Shown here in pieces: positions 45,430 through 54,478 of a DNA stretch of 64,000 nucleotides. The position numbers and the translations under genes were made by a program. Below the pieces are notes generated by a model, which did not search any database, was not told where the DNA came from, and saw only the letters and a list, made by a program, of their open reading frames with translations. The DNA lies in contig JAWLDA010000007.1 of assembly GCA_041686855.1 (NCBI GenBank), positions 1 to 64,000 on the forward strand. Direction: 5' to 3'. The stretch is from JAWLDA01 sp041686855 (GTDB lineage: Bacteria; Bacillota; Limnochordia; DTU080; RSA5). Position 1 is the stretch's first letter. Each line of letters begins with the position of its first letter.

Positions 45430-46430
45430 TTTACGGTTTAGCCGTTTACATACTGCACGTCGAGAATTGTGCGGCCGTTAAGTGCCAATCCCGCGACAAT
45501 CCTCTGCGAATTCGGGCCGGGGGTCTGCGGTACAAGTCATGCGACAGGTCAAAGGGCTCCGAACGAGTCACCTTTGGCAACATTGAAACCGCACAGAACC
45601 CGCACATGCCCGATCACCCGGCTCATTTTTGCCAAATCCCTCGCCTACGACGGGTGTACCGCGAGGAAGTGACTCAGCAATCCTCAAGGTTCCATGGAAT
45701 TCGGCAATTTTTGTACTGCCCGCCCTGGCATCCGATGTCCCATAAATACGAAACCGGCGACACTCCACCGAGTTTCCGGGCCAGGAATCCGCGAAACGCA
45801 CCGTTTGACCCATCAAATTACATTCATGAGGCCGCCTTTAGCAAAATTGCAACCACCCCGTCGAAGACATTTAGTCTCATTCTTGCCGATTAAACCGAAA
45901 ATGAGTGCCTGGATTAGATGATCTCGGTCAGGCAACTCAAGCGCCCGATATGGCCTTCGGGGGACGAGGTGCATCGAATCCGGAGACTCAGAAACCCGGC
46001 GGAGAAGATGCTGCGGTCGCAAGGCCACTGCTAAGCCTAGCGCAAACCACCGTGGCCGATGCGATAGGTTGGGAAAGACGGGACGTGTAAGCGGACCGAG
46101 TTTTGCGGCATCAGGAGGCGGGACCGGGTTTGGCGGGACGGGTTGAAGGGATGGAGTCTGGCGGGACGATTTGGCAATTTGGATACCGCGCTCACAGGGT
46201 GGCGGTGTCCCATAACTGCCAAAGCAAAAGTAATTTGATCGGTTATCCGTCTATAACCCCAGTCTACGCGGCGCTTGATGGTCAAAGCCAGGGTAAAACC
46301 GGGCGAAACCGCTCAGACCGAGCCGGCTTTGGCAACATTGAAACCGCAGAGGCGAGACGCCCAGTCTCACTCCTGCCAATCGAACGCGAAGAGGGAGTGC
46401 CTGGGTCGTTGACCCAAACGTTCTCAATTC
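45430..46430. repeat. Diverged relatives of the long repeat
   Basis: Three degenerate copies preserve the core box: CCTTTGGCAACATTGAAACC at 45571-45590, a weaker form at 45834-45853, and an almost identical box at 46327-46345. They also keep the TCTCATTC/TCTCACTC-TGCC segment (near 45873 and 46365) and a following hairpin (45903-45938 and 46393-46420). The sequence between boxes differs strongly from the array at 37755. No gene is seen in 45290-46668. Confidence 0.8.
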
Positions 46431-46668
46431 GCCACTCGGAAATTGTTGCTTACAAGCCTCTATAGAAAGTCTGGAGGGACGAATACCTGCCTAATGAGTG
46501 CTCAGCCTAGAGCTCAGCGGCAACCAGTCGGCCTCCTCTCAGGAGGTGTCGGATTAGGCTAGAGTCGGTCGATGACGCAATACGAAGCACGCCACGCCAA
46601 TTAGCGCCGCCCCCTACCCTCCACCGAAATCCCAGCCAGCCTGGTCTGACGGGCCAAGGCCCCGCAGA

Positions 46669-47226
46669 CTATTTACGTGCCTGCCGCTCAAAGACGAGGG
46701 CCAACGGCAATACAAATCCGGGAAACAGTGGGGACGTTAGCTCAGAGTCGCACCCGTACTCTCCGTGCACTACGTAACCCGTGTCGGCGAGCCGGTTCAC
46801 GGAGATGCTGCTCTGTGCGGGATCGGCGATCCAGTACTCATCGACACCGGCTCGGGCGTAGAGGCGATACTTGAGGTTTCGATCACGCTGAGAGGTCGCC
46901 GGAGAGAGTACCTCGACGATGAGATCGGGAGCTCCGTCGATTTGCTCGCGAACGATGTAGCTTCTACGATTAAGTACAACCAGTAGATCTGGTTGCACGA
47001 CGGTTTTGTAAGAGAGAATGACATCAATTGGTGCAGGGTACAACTCACCAAGGTTGTGACTCATGACCCAGCGATCAAGGTGCCGCTGAATGTTGCGGGA
47101 GACACGTTGATGATAAGCGTCTAAAGCAGGTGTCAAGCGAAGGTCCCCCTCGATAAGCTCATAACGTGGCTGTTCGGGGAGGCACATGTAATCCACGACC
47201 GTGAACTCAATGCCGGCATTTTCCAC
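46669..47226 (-). CDS. Uma2-family endonuclease-like protein (DUF820)
   Basis: A PD-(D/E)xK-fold protein of about 185 aa. Core residues are visible in VVQPDLLVVLNRR, DLIVEVLSPATSQRDRNLKY (E-x-L-SP then K) and VDEYWIADPAQSSISV. The N-terminal FTVVDYMCLPEQPRYELIEG is typical of the family. The GTG at 47226 behind a GGGGGAGAGG site is preferred over an ATG 36 nt upstream. These proteins are abundant, usually single-gene and of uncertain role, possibly transposon-derived nucleases. It stands alone. Confidence 0.9.
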   Translation of the reverse strand: MENAGIEFTVVDYMCLPEQPRYELIEGDLRLTPALDAYHQRVSRNIQRHLDRWVMSHNLGELYPAPIDVILSYKTVVQPDLLVVLNRRSYIVREQIDGAPDLIVEVLSPATSQRDRNLKYRLYARAGVDEYWIADPAQSSISVNRLADTGYVVHGEYGCDSELTSPLFPGFVLPLALVFERQARK

Positions 47227-47388
47227 TTGCCTCTCCCCCTCTTGGCGACCTGACGTCCCCACATTTACACCACCGGCTATTCGACCTGTTCATCCTACGT
47301 TGGTTGCCGTTTGTTGCATTCTATAACGGCGCATCAATCGATGTCACAAAACTAAAGCCCGAAGGTAAAATGCACCCAGACGCGACGA

Positions 47389-47419
47389 CCGCCCCCACCT
47401 CAAACACTGGCGGGGGCGG
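47389..47419 (-). terminator. Terminator of the SBP9-ceramidase-like operon
   Basis: Stem CCGCCCCC-CC/GG-GGGGGCGG with a short loop lies 45-75 nt past the stop of the leftward operon. It is GC-rich, with a weak U-tract. Confidence 0.6.
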
Positions 47420-47464
47420 CGCTATCAGGTTGAGCCGGTATCCTACGTATCACTATCAGTGCTC

Positions 47465-49078
47465 CTACGCGGACTGAGCCTTGCTTTCGCCGTTCCAAAG
47501 CTCCTGAATCAACTCGACCGTGCGATTGACCAGCTCACGCCCGCCTTCAGGACCGACGACGCTGCTCGCCGGCACGGCGCCGTACGCACCGCCCTCGACC
47601 GAGCGTTGGGTAGGCACGTACGTCCCGGGCCCGGCCAGTTGGACGAGGAACGTCTGAACGGCGGCGCTACGAGCCTGGATCTGAATGCCGAAATCCAGGT
47701 ACAATTCGAACGGATTGGTTGCGAGGGCCATCTCCCCAAGCCGTACCGCGTGCACTTCAATGGTATGTTTGGGATTTGAAGCCTCCATTTCGTACCGTTC
47801 GATCACTTGCTGTGCCCGGCGAAACACCCAGAACGCCCGGGTCGGGTGGATGTACCACCGCGGCTCGTTCTGGTGGGACGAGGCTGCCCCGGCGCCGGAC
47901 TCCTTCGACGAACCTGGTCTCCCGTTGTCCCCCTGCGCCGCCTGCAGTGCCCGCTCAAACTCTGCCTGCAACGCCGGCAGCTCCGCCTTGGCCTCCTCCA
48001 TCTCCTCCGTCGTCACCAGGCGCCGGGAGAGCGACACACGCTCGACCTGGTGAACGTGCTGGGGACTCCGCTCAATGCACCGCTCCAACCACGGGACCAA
48101 CTCGTTTACGGCGCCGGCGATCCGCGCCGCAATCTCCTGACGCTTTGTGCGCCCCGTGATCTCGAGCATCCGCTGCTCGGCCGCCTTACGGTACGGATGG
48201 GGAGAATTCTGATCGCCCGCCGGGCTACATTGAGGGAGAACGTACAACCCATCGCCGTGGCGTTGACGCAGTTCCAAGCGCGTGTCGTGCCAAAAGTCAG
48301 CGGTGAGCTGATGCGGTGCGCCGCCTACTTGAGATGGGCAGGAGAGATTCACAACGACGCCGGTCAGGTTGGACGCGTCATCCCACGTGCACAGGAGGTC
48401 TAGGCTGTGGTCGACGTACCCTTCCATGTGGCTAAAGTCCGGATCGTCGGTCTTTCCGTACATGAGCGAGTACGGTCCGGAGCCTTGCCTGGCCGCCCCC
48501 GTCGAGAAGGCCGATCCACTCCCCCCTCGCTGCGGTTCGGCGTTCGCCCGGCCAAAGTAGGAGCTGATCCGGTTGTGGCTGATGGCCACACTTCCCAGCC
48601 CGAAGCTGATCCCGCCGGGCTTGCGGGTGTTCCACGCGCTGACCACGGCCTCCGCAATCCGCTCGGCGGCAAAGTCGACGTACTCCGCCGGCTCCATCGC
48701 GCCGAGCTCGGCAAGGGGAATGCCGACCAGCGTCGTCGAATCCTCTTCACAGCGGACTTCGGGGGCGTTGTGTGTATGGGTTGCGTTCACGATGATGTGC
48801 AAAGCATCCAGCTCCGGAACCCGCTCGCCCACCTTGGCCCGGATCGCGTCTCGTAGCTCATTGGAGATCGCGATGATGTCGCAGCTCACCATGACCGTGT
48901 GGGTCGCCGGTCCGTTCTCCTCCCGAGACTCGAGAAGCAGCACCGTTGCCGTCAACGGGTCGAGGACACCTTCAGAAACCCGGCCGTACGAGTAACCCCT
49001 CACCAAGACGGGTCGCTCTGGCGTGATCTCCGTTTGCGCCCAGCCGATGTACAAGCTTCCTTGACTCTCCTGTGTCAT
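47465..49078 (-). CDS. Neutral/alkaline non-lysosomal ceramidase-like protein
   Basis: About 537 aa from the ATG at 49078 (MTQESQGSLYIGWAQTEITP). It shows the N-terminal fold of the neutral ceramidase family: GWAQTEITPERPVLVRGY, VMVSCDIIAISNELRDAI and the zinc-site-like NATHTHNAPEV, with further candidate ligands near NLSCPSQVGG and TADFWHDTRLEL. There is no signal peptide, unlike true secreted ceramidases, and the C-terminal half has a Gln/Ser-rich insert (GDNGRPGSSKESGAGAASSH). Many such proteins occur in sugar-catabolic clusters and are unlikely to act on ceramide. It follows SBP9 by 72 nt on the same strand and presumably processes its ligand. Confidence 0.85.
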   Translation of the reverse strand: MTQESQGSLYIGWAQTEITPERPVLVRGYSYGRVSEGVLDPLTATVLLLESREENGPATHTVMVSCDIIAISNELRDAIRAKVGERVPELDALHIIVNATHTHNAPEVRCEEDSTTLVGIPLAELGAMEPAEYVDFAAERIAEAVVSAWNTRKPGGISFGLGSVAISHNRISSYFGRANAEPQRGGSGSAFSTGAARQGSGPYSLMYGKTDDPDFSHMEGYVDHSLDLLCTWDDASNLTGVVVNLSCPSQVGGAPHQLTADFWHDTRLELRQRHGDGLYVLPQCSPAGDQNSPHPYRKAAEQRMLEITGRTKRQEIAARIAGAVNELVPWLERCIERSPQHVHQVERVSLSRRLVTTEEMEEAKAELPALQAEFERALQAAQGDNGRPGSSKESGAGAASSHQNEPRWYIHPTRAFWVFRRAQQVIERYEMEASNPKHTIEVHAVRLGEMALATNPFELYLDFGIQIQARSAAVQTFLVQLAGPGTYVPTQRSVEGGAYGAVPASSVVGPEGGRELVNRTVELIQELWNGESKAQSA

Positions 49079-49150
49079 GTCGGATCGTTGAGCCTCCCTT
49101 TTTGCCACTAACTGCACCCTGATTCCTGCCTGTTCCTTGTTGCCTGTCTG

Positions 49151-50449
49151 TTACCACCAAGCGCCATGCTGGTCGACGTATGCGTCAACCACGCCCTGGA
49201 GCACCGCTTCTGCTTCAGAGAGGGCCGTGCGGGGATCCTTCTCGAGGTTGCGAATGGCCGGGAACATCTCGGTGTTTACGATCCCATACCCAGCGGGCCA
49301 ACTCGGCACAGCGACAAGTTGCGATTGCAGCATGTGATCGAGCATCTCACGTTCACGCGCGCTCTCCATCTGAGCAGCGTACTGGCGAAGCGTGGAAATT
49401 CTCGCCGGCGGAATCCCTGTTTGCAGGGCAAAGCGAACCGCCTGCTCCTCCGTCAACAGCCACTCCATCACTTCCCACGCCTTATCCTTGCGGCGGGAAC
49501 CGGAGAGCATCGCCATTCCCTCACCCGCTACATACAGACTCGGACGCTTCTGCCAAGGGAGAAGGGGCATGGGACTCATCCCCCACTCAAAGTCCAGACC
49601 TTGCTGCTGCATGTTGGAGATCGACGAAGTCGTCACGATCCGCATTGCCAGTTGCTCCGAAATAAAGGGATCCCCTTGCCAGGAGCTCGGGCGAATCCCT
49701 TGAAGCCGCTGCGCGTGAGAGACGTGCCACTCCGCCAACTCAAGGCTGCGGGGGTGCGTCAGACTCGTACGTTCGGTCTCGCCGTCCCACATCCATGTCT
49801 CCCAGAGAAGCATCCAGATGGCATACGACGTCAACCCGGACCCAAGCCACGGGTCGAACCCAACTTGGACTTCTCCGCCGTTCTCTTCCGCGGTCTCGGT
49901 CAGCTGCCACGCCATCTCATCCAGCTCGGCGTACGTCTGAGGGGGCCGCTCGCCGTCGAAGCCGGCCTCTTCAAAGATCCCCTTGTTCCATGCGAGGTAC
50001 GTCAGCGGATAGGCATCGACCGCAAGGCCGTACAACTTCCCGTCCATATAGAGGCGCTCGATGGTCCGATCGAACCATTCGTTCTCAACGTCCCAGCCGG
50101 CTCGCTCAATGTATGGATCGAGGGCCTCAAAAATCCCTGTGCCTTTATGCGGATCGAGATAACCCCGGTCCAGATAGACCAAGTCGGGCGGAGTGCCCGC
50201 AGCGACGGCGACCAGGAGTTGGTTCACGCCTTCGGCGCCCGTTGCTGGCGTTTCAAGTTCGATACGAATGTCGCTCCTTGACGCGTTGAACTCGTCGACG
50301 AGCGTCTGCCAGGCGTCACCGCGAGTGGAGCCGTGGATACTCCAAAAGGTGACGACATCCACAGCGTGAGCGACCGACGCCATGCCCAAGAGCAACACAC
50401 TCAGCGTACCCACTAGCGTCCATCCGACGACTCGTTGTTTGGCCCGCAT
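49151..50449 (-). CDS. ABC sugar-type solute-binding protein, family 1 (SBP9)
   Basis: A 432-residue family-1 binding protein. The signal peptide is LVGTLSVLLLGMASVAHA with no lipobox Cys. Typical segments are VDEFNASRSDIRIELETP, VAAGTPPDLVYLDRGY, GKLYGLAVDAYPLTYLAWNK and AWEVMEWLLTEEQAVRFA. GGAGGAGT lies upstream of the ATG. It leads a two-gene unit with the ceramidase-like protein and diverges from a sulfatase across 434 nt, which may mark a shared sulfated substrate. No transporter membrane genes are nearby. Confidence 0.93.
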   Translation of the reverse strand: MRAKQRVVGWTLVGTLSVLLLGMASVAHAVDVVTFWSIHGSTRGDAWQTLVDEFNASRSDIRIELETPATGAEGVNQLLVAVAAGTPPDLVYLDRGYLDPHKGTGIFEALDPYIERAGWDVENEWFDRTIERLYMDGKLYGLAVDAYPLTYLAWNKGIFEEAGFDGERPPQTYAELDEMAWQLTETAEENGGEVQVGFDPWLGSGLTSYAIWMLLWETWMWDGETERTSLTHPRSLELAEWHVSHAQRLQGIRPSSWQGDPFISEQLAMRIVTTSSISNMQQQGLDFEWGMSPMPLLPWQKRPSLYVAGEGMAMLSGSRRKDKAWEVMEWLLTEEQAVRFALQTGIPPARISTLRQYAAQMESAREREMLDHMLQSQLVAVPSWPAGYGIVNTEMFPAIRNLEKDPRTALSEAEAVLQGVVDAYVDQHGAWW

Positions 50450-50883
50450 ACGGTACTCCTCCTTTGATAATCGATCTTTTCACTCTTGAACGGTACGATT
50501 GTGCCCGTTGTCGCCAAGGTACCAGTCGCTCAACGAAAGATATGGTCAATCCAGATCTATCTCCCACCTCCCATGTCAATCTCAACGTTTCCACCGCAAT
50601 TAACGCCTAAAGAACACCTAAAGAACACTAACAACCTGACGTCTGTGGCACACCAATGTTCCCCGGATTGTTATTTGGTAAGACCATTCTATCGCTAGTT
50701 GTTTGTCCCTTCTGTATTTTGCGAACATTTTTGTCTGAGTGTTGACGAGCGTCACGGTGCGCGGCCAACGTGTCCCACTTAACGTGGGTTAATCCATTCG
50801 TCTTACTATTCCAGGAAATACCCGCGCCAACGGCGTAGTAAAGTGGCACTACCCCGTCGGCGAACCCACGAGAGGAGTCAGCC
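50450..50883. other. Divergent intergenic region SBP9/sulfatase
   Basis: No gene is seen. It contains an 11-bp direct repeat CTAAAGAACAC (50607-50617 and 50618-50628), which could be a regulator site or replication slippage, and a locally AT-richer stretch near 50660-50730. Confidence 0.5.
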
Positions 50884-52227
50884 ATGCCGAATGTTTTGAT
50901 CTACATGTCCGACCAGCACAACCCCTTCGTCTCCAGCGTCTTCGGCCACCCGCGCGTCGAGACGCCTAACATGGAGCGTCTGGCGCAAATGGGCACCGTC
51001 TTTGCAAATGCGTATACGCCTTCTCCTCTTTGCCTTCCATGTCGATCGGCGTTTATGGCAGGGCGGCCCGTCCACCAGACTCAAATGTACAACAATTGCA
51101 ATGCCGTGGGATTCGACTACCCTTCCTACGGCTCAGTGTTACATAACCAAGGCGTGCACACAGCGTACATCGGTAAGACCGACGTCTACCGACACTCCAG
51201 CGAGCTCGGCTTCACCGAGATGATCGATGCCGCGGACCGGAAGCCGCCCGGGGATATCAACTTCCCCCGTCGACCGCTGACGATCCGCGAGGGCAGCCGC
51301 AAGCGTGCTGAGGGGTACGGTCCCAAGGAGAATCCGTTCGCAGCAGACATACGCAAGATCGATCACGCGGTACGTTGGCTCACCGAGACGGCGCCGGACC
51401 TCGACACCCCGTGGACCCTCACCGTCAATACCGTCAACCCTCACTCCCCGCTCTTTGTGACAGAGGAACTTTGGGAGAAGTACGCGGACGCAGCCGACCT
51501 GCCCGAGTACGGCCGGGAGTGTGAGTCAGCTAACCATCCCTACGCTCGTGACTTGCGCGATCATTTCGAAACCGATGTGTTCAGCGACGAACAGATTCGG
51601 GGGTTGCGCCGGGGCTACCTCGGCTGCGTCGAATACGTCGACCGTGAGCTAGGTCGGCTCCTTGACGCCCTTGAGGAGAGCGGAAGACTCAACGATACCG
51701 TCGTGGTGTACACCTCAGATCACGGGGAGATGCTCGGCAAATTCGGGATGTGGTGGAAGTCGAGCCTCTACGAAGACTCGGTGCACGTGCCTCTCATCGT
51801 TGCCGGTCCCGGTTTTTTGGCGAACACCCGCGTAGAGACTCCGGTTAGCCTGCTCGATCTCCAAGCGACGATCTTTCGAGCAGTCGACAGGGCGCGCCCA
51901 GCGAATTGGTGGGGCACTCCTCTCCAGGAGATTCCCGCAGCGGATCCAACGCGGGCCGTCTTCTCTGAGTACCACGGACACGGTGTTCGCTCGGGTGCCT
52001 TTATGATTCGAAAAGGACCATGGAAGTTGATGTACAACATGGACGCGCCCCACCAACTCTACAATTTGGAGAGCGATCCGAACGAGCTCCACAATCAGGC
52101 CGGGAACCACCCGGACGTGTTGCGCGACCTCGAGGGCGAATTGCGCAACCTCTGCTCACCAGAGGAGGAGAACCGGCGGGCCCACGCCTTTGAAGCGCGA
52201 CAGTCGCACGCCATTCGGGAGGGGTGA
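50884..52227 (+). CDS. Sulfatase (formylglycine-type)
   Basis: A 447-residue sulfatase. N-terminal metal ligands are in PNVLIYMSDQHNPFVS. The formylglycine motif is Cys-type, SPLCLPCRSAFMAGRPVHQT, with a second Cys in the x position. Later active-site segments are VVYTSDHGEMLGKFGMWWKS and VFSEYHGHGVRSGAFMIRKG. GAGAGGAG lies upstream of the ATG. There is no signal peptide, so it is presumably cytoplasmic. It is divergent from SBP9 and shares the SDHGEM-GMWWKS block with the sulfatase at 26791. The substrate is unknown. Confidence 0.93.
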   Translation: MPNVLIYMSDQHNPFVSSVFGHPRVETPNMERLAQMGTVFANAYTPSPLCLPCRSAFMAGRPVHQTQMYNNCNAVGFDYPSYGSVLHNQGVHTAYIGKTDVYRHSSELGFTEMIDAADRKPPGDINFPRRPLTIREGSRKRAEGYGPKENPFAADIRKIDHAVRWLTETAPDLDTPWTLTVNTVNPHSPLFVTEELWEKYADAADLPEYGRECESANHPYARDLRDHFETDVFSDEQIRGLRRGYLGCVEYVDRELGRLLDALEESGRLNDTVVVYTSDHGEMLGKFGMWWKSSLYEDSVHVPLIVAGPGFLANTRVETPVSLLDLQATIFRAVDRARPANWWGTPLQEIPAADPTRAVFSEYHGHGVRSGAFMIRKGPWKLMYNMDAPHQLYNLESDPNELHNQAGNHPDVLRDLEGELRNLCSPEEENRRAHAFEARQSHAIREG

Positions 52228-52441
52228 AGCGAGTCTGGCATACAGGCACCACGTCTCCGCCGTCTCACCACGAAGTGTTCGACTGAGAAAGACACCCGCC
52301 GATAACCACGAGAAATATTCGCTGACGTATCTCACGCGTTGCATGGGGAGGGACTCCTTCCACACGGATCTGCCCAATCCCACGTCGCGTGCCCGCACAG
52401 GTGTCAAGCCCAGGGGGCGGGCACGCGAATCGCTTAGTGCT

Positions 52442-52825
52442 CTACCACGCCGCCCATGCGTGTGGATTATCCAACGCCATATCGCCCGTTGTTGCGAGTG
52501 CGTCCTTCGTCCAATCGTACGCAGTCACGGCGGCCGACTCGATCGCAGGAAACGCCGTCTCCTGCAACCATTCCGTGGCGTCGGAGTAGTCCCAGGCTTC
52601 GTCGATAAGTTCTACGAATATAGCGGTAGCGACAGACCGCCATCCTTCCCCTTCGATCTCCTGCATCTCATCTTCTGTGAGCACGTCGCCCGGTGCCGTC
52701 AAGAGCGAATCTGACGAGATTGACTCCGCGCCAGGTTCATTTGCCCAGGTAGGCCCCCCACCAATCACACCGACAACCAAGAGCATATGGACGAACAGAA
52801 CAGCAACTCGATGATGACGAACCAT
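52442..52825 (-). CDS. Small secreted protein with a bacteriocin-leader-like motif
   Basis: A 127-residue protein with no recognised family. Residues 1-28 form a Sec signal peptide (VAVLFVHMLLVVGVIGGG, cleavage near TWA). About 25 residues later comes LTEDEMQEIEGEG, closely resembling the end of a double-glycine peptide leader (consensus like LS.EEL..I.GG). The remainder (WRSVATAIFVELIDEAWDYS to DNPHAWAAW) is about 68 residues, helical and rich in Ala, Glu and Trp. A very strong AAGGAGGAG site precedes the ATG, so it is probably well expressed. No processing protease or exporter is nearby. It may be a secreted peptide, but the leader reading is inference. Confidence 0.75.
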   Translation of the reverse strand: MVRHHRVAVLFVHMLLVVGVIGGGPTWANEPGAESISSDSLLTAPGDVLTEDEMQEIEGEGWRSVATAIFVELIDEAWDYSDATEWLQETAFPAIESAAVTAYDWTKDALATTGDMALDNPHAWAAW

Positions 52826-53043
52826 TCTTTCTCCTCCTTGAGTTGAGCGTGCGCACCCTCAAGGTCGGCTGGGTCTCGTCATTTTAGCGTGGGTTGGCCC
52901 ACCACGGCAAAGAGCAAAACGGGGCCTTTACGGCGATGAGCGGCCAAATCCCTCACAGGCGACGTGTGCGAAATCGCCCGCGTTCACCCTTTTACGCCTT
53001 GTTTCTCGCTGAACCCACTACTCGCTAAACCCACTACACGTCG

Positions 53044-53919
53044 CTATACAATCGCCGTCCGGGCAAACACCTGAAACGCCTGCTCCGGATCGAACGCGTC
53101 ACTCTGATCGTAGGCCCAGACACTGTACACATTGCGGTACGTCTCGCCTTTGTGCAGCCATCGGCCTTCCCGCAGGAACGGATTGAGCGCGACCGTGCCG
53201 TACGAGCGAGCAAAGAGGGGTTGCGGACCAAAGTCCGGATGCACCATGATGGTGACGCCGACGCTATTCGCCCCGACATTCCCCCGAGTGTCGATCCAAT
53301 AACCGTCTGTGTCAAAGATGCTGTCGGCGCCCTGAACGCCGTTAGAGGCACGAACGCTCCCACCATCCTCCTCGTCGATCGCATCGATGACCCGACAGTG
53401 AAAGAATCCGTGCTTCTCCTTCGGCAGCTCCACACCGCCTTCGACCGGCGTGGTCAACCGGGAGTCGATGTCAATCCGATTCACCTGCTCAGAAGCGTAG
53501 ACGCGGTGGATGCGCTCCTCCTCGACCAGCACGCTCCCTTCCTCATCGATCCACTCGATCGCAGCGGTGAGGACGAGCGCTGCCTCGCTCTCTTCCCACG
53601 TAAGATCCCGGGTCGTGATGCGACCGCCGCGACCGTGGTAATCGTGGTACATGTTCACGTCGTTCACGCGCCCGAGTGCGATCCAAACCGCTTTGTGGTG
53701 GAGGTAGTTGTGGGCCCCTTGCTCCGTCACCGGCACGCCACTGGGCGTGTAGAGCGGATGCAAACTTGGGCGCTTGAGCAGAAAGTCTAGGTGGGTTGGC
53801 TGTTCCGATGCGGGATTATAGCAGACGACGGCTCCGTTACCTGAGACGATTTTGTAGCGACGAAAGCGACCGTCTATCGTCGGAACGACTTTGAGAGGGC
53901 GAGGGTTCTCGACAACCAT
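53044..53919 (-). CDS. DUF6807 (PmoA-like) family protein
   Basis: A beta-sandwich protein of about 291 aa from the ATG at 53919 (AGGGAG upstream); an ATG at 53931 is also possible. Typical DUF6807 segments are HPLYTPSGVPVTEQGAHNYL, HHKAVWIALGRVNDVNMYHD, YHGRGGRITTRDLTWEESEA and a KHGFFHCRV region that may bind metal or substrate. The family is common next to Gfo/Idh/MocA oxidoreductases in sugar-catabolic clusters. Its function is unknown. The paralogue at 56701 lies beside a MocA gene. There is no signal peptide. Confidence 0.88.
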   Translation of the reverse strand: MVVENPRPLKVVPTIDGRFRRYKIVSGNGAVVCYNPASEQPTHLDFLLKRPSLHPLYTPSGVPVTEQGAHNYLHHKAVWIALGRVNDVNMYHDYHGRGGRITTRDLTWEESEAALVLTAAIEWIDEEGSVLVEEERIHRVYASEQVNRIDIDSRLTTPVEGGVELPKEKHGFFHCRVIDAIDEEDGGSVRASNGVQGADSIFDTDGYWIDTRGNVGANSVGVTIMVHPDFGPQPLFARSYGTVALNPFLREGRWLHKGETYRNVYSVWAYDQSDAFDPEQAFQVFARTAIV

Positions 53920-54019
53920 GGTGGACTTCATCTCCCTAATCGGGATGCCCGAGGTGGCACGCTCGGCCAGTCCCGGAGTATGATTCCACATTGGATGCTT
54001 GGGAGAATTCTCCTTGAAG

Positions 54020-54077
54020 CAGTCCCTTAGGCGTCGATCAGGCGACTATCTGGCATCTATTAGGTGTCTATCAGGCG
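54020..54077. repeat. Degenerate short tandem repeat, TATCAGGCG type
   Basis: Five variants of TTAGGCGTCGATCAGGCGAC or TATCAGGCGTCCATC, about 12-15 nt each, lie between the DUF6807 gene start and the antitoxin relic. They do not encode a protein. Confidence 0.65.
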
Positions 54078-54139
54078 TCCATCAGACGGCGGAACAGGAG
54101 AACGCGCCGCGTCATCCGTCATGAATACGTGAAACGACA

Positions 54140-54410
54140 TCACCCGTCCCCTTGTCGCTCTCTCACACTCTTCAATACGTCCTCGGCGGGCTGCACCTTC
54201 CCCTCAGCGATCTGGCGGCCGTCAAGCGCGAGAATCTTTAGGAGGGCCGTCGTCTCCCGAGTGCTTTCATAGCTCTCGATGTCCTGTATTACCGCCTTGG
54301 CTTCACCGTTTGCGTAATGATGAGTGGCTCTTGATTCTCCCCGAGATGTCGAACAATCTCTGCGGCGTTCGCTTTCAGGTACCTTAGCGTTGCACACCAA
54401 CCCCCAACCC
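54140..54410 (-). pseudogene. Phd/YefM-type antitoxin, frameshifted, toxin missing
   Basis: One frame encodes LRYLKANAAEIVRHLGENQE and PLIITQ. After a frameshift near the AAACGG at about 54308-54313 the next frame continues NGEAKAVIQDIESYESTRE to ALDGRQIAEGKVQPAEDVLK. Together these are a normal Phd-type antitoxin of about 85 residues. No toxin gene follows. It is a toxin-antitoxin relic. Confidence 0.75.
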
Positions 54411-54478
54411 TTTTGCGAGGACCACCCGCAACGGCGGCGAACGTAAGGGTAAAACTTTGCGCGACAGGAGGTCACCTC

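Noticed and set aside
44147..46430. Plasmid replication origin with iterons
   Set aside because: The protein resembles replication initiators only in its wHTH parts, and the repeats are long, diverged and not iteron-like. There are no partition genes.
47465..49078. True ceramidase acting on sphingolipids
   Set aside because: No signal peptide, and the SBP9 context points to sugar metabolism; only the fold assignment is kept.
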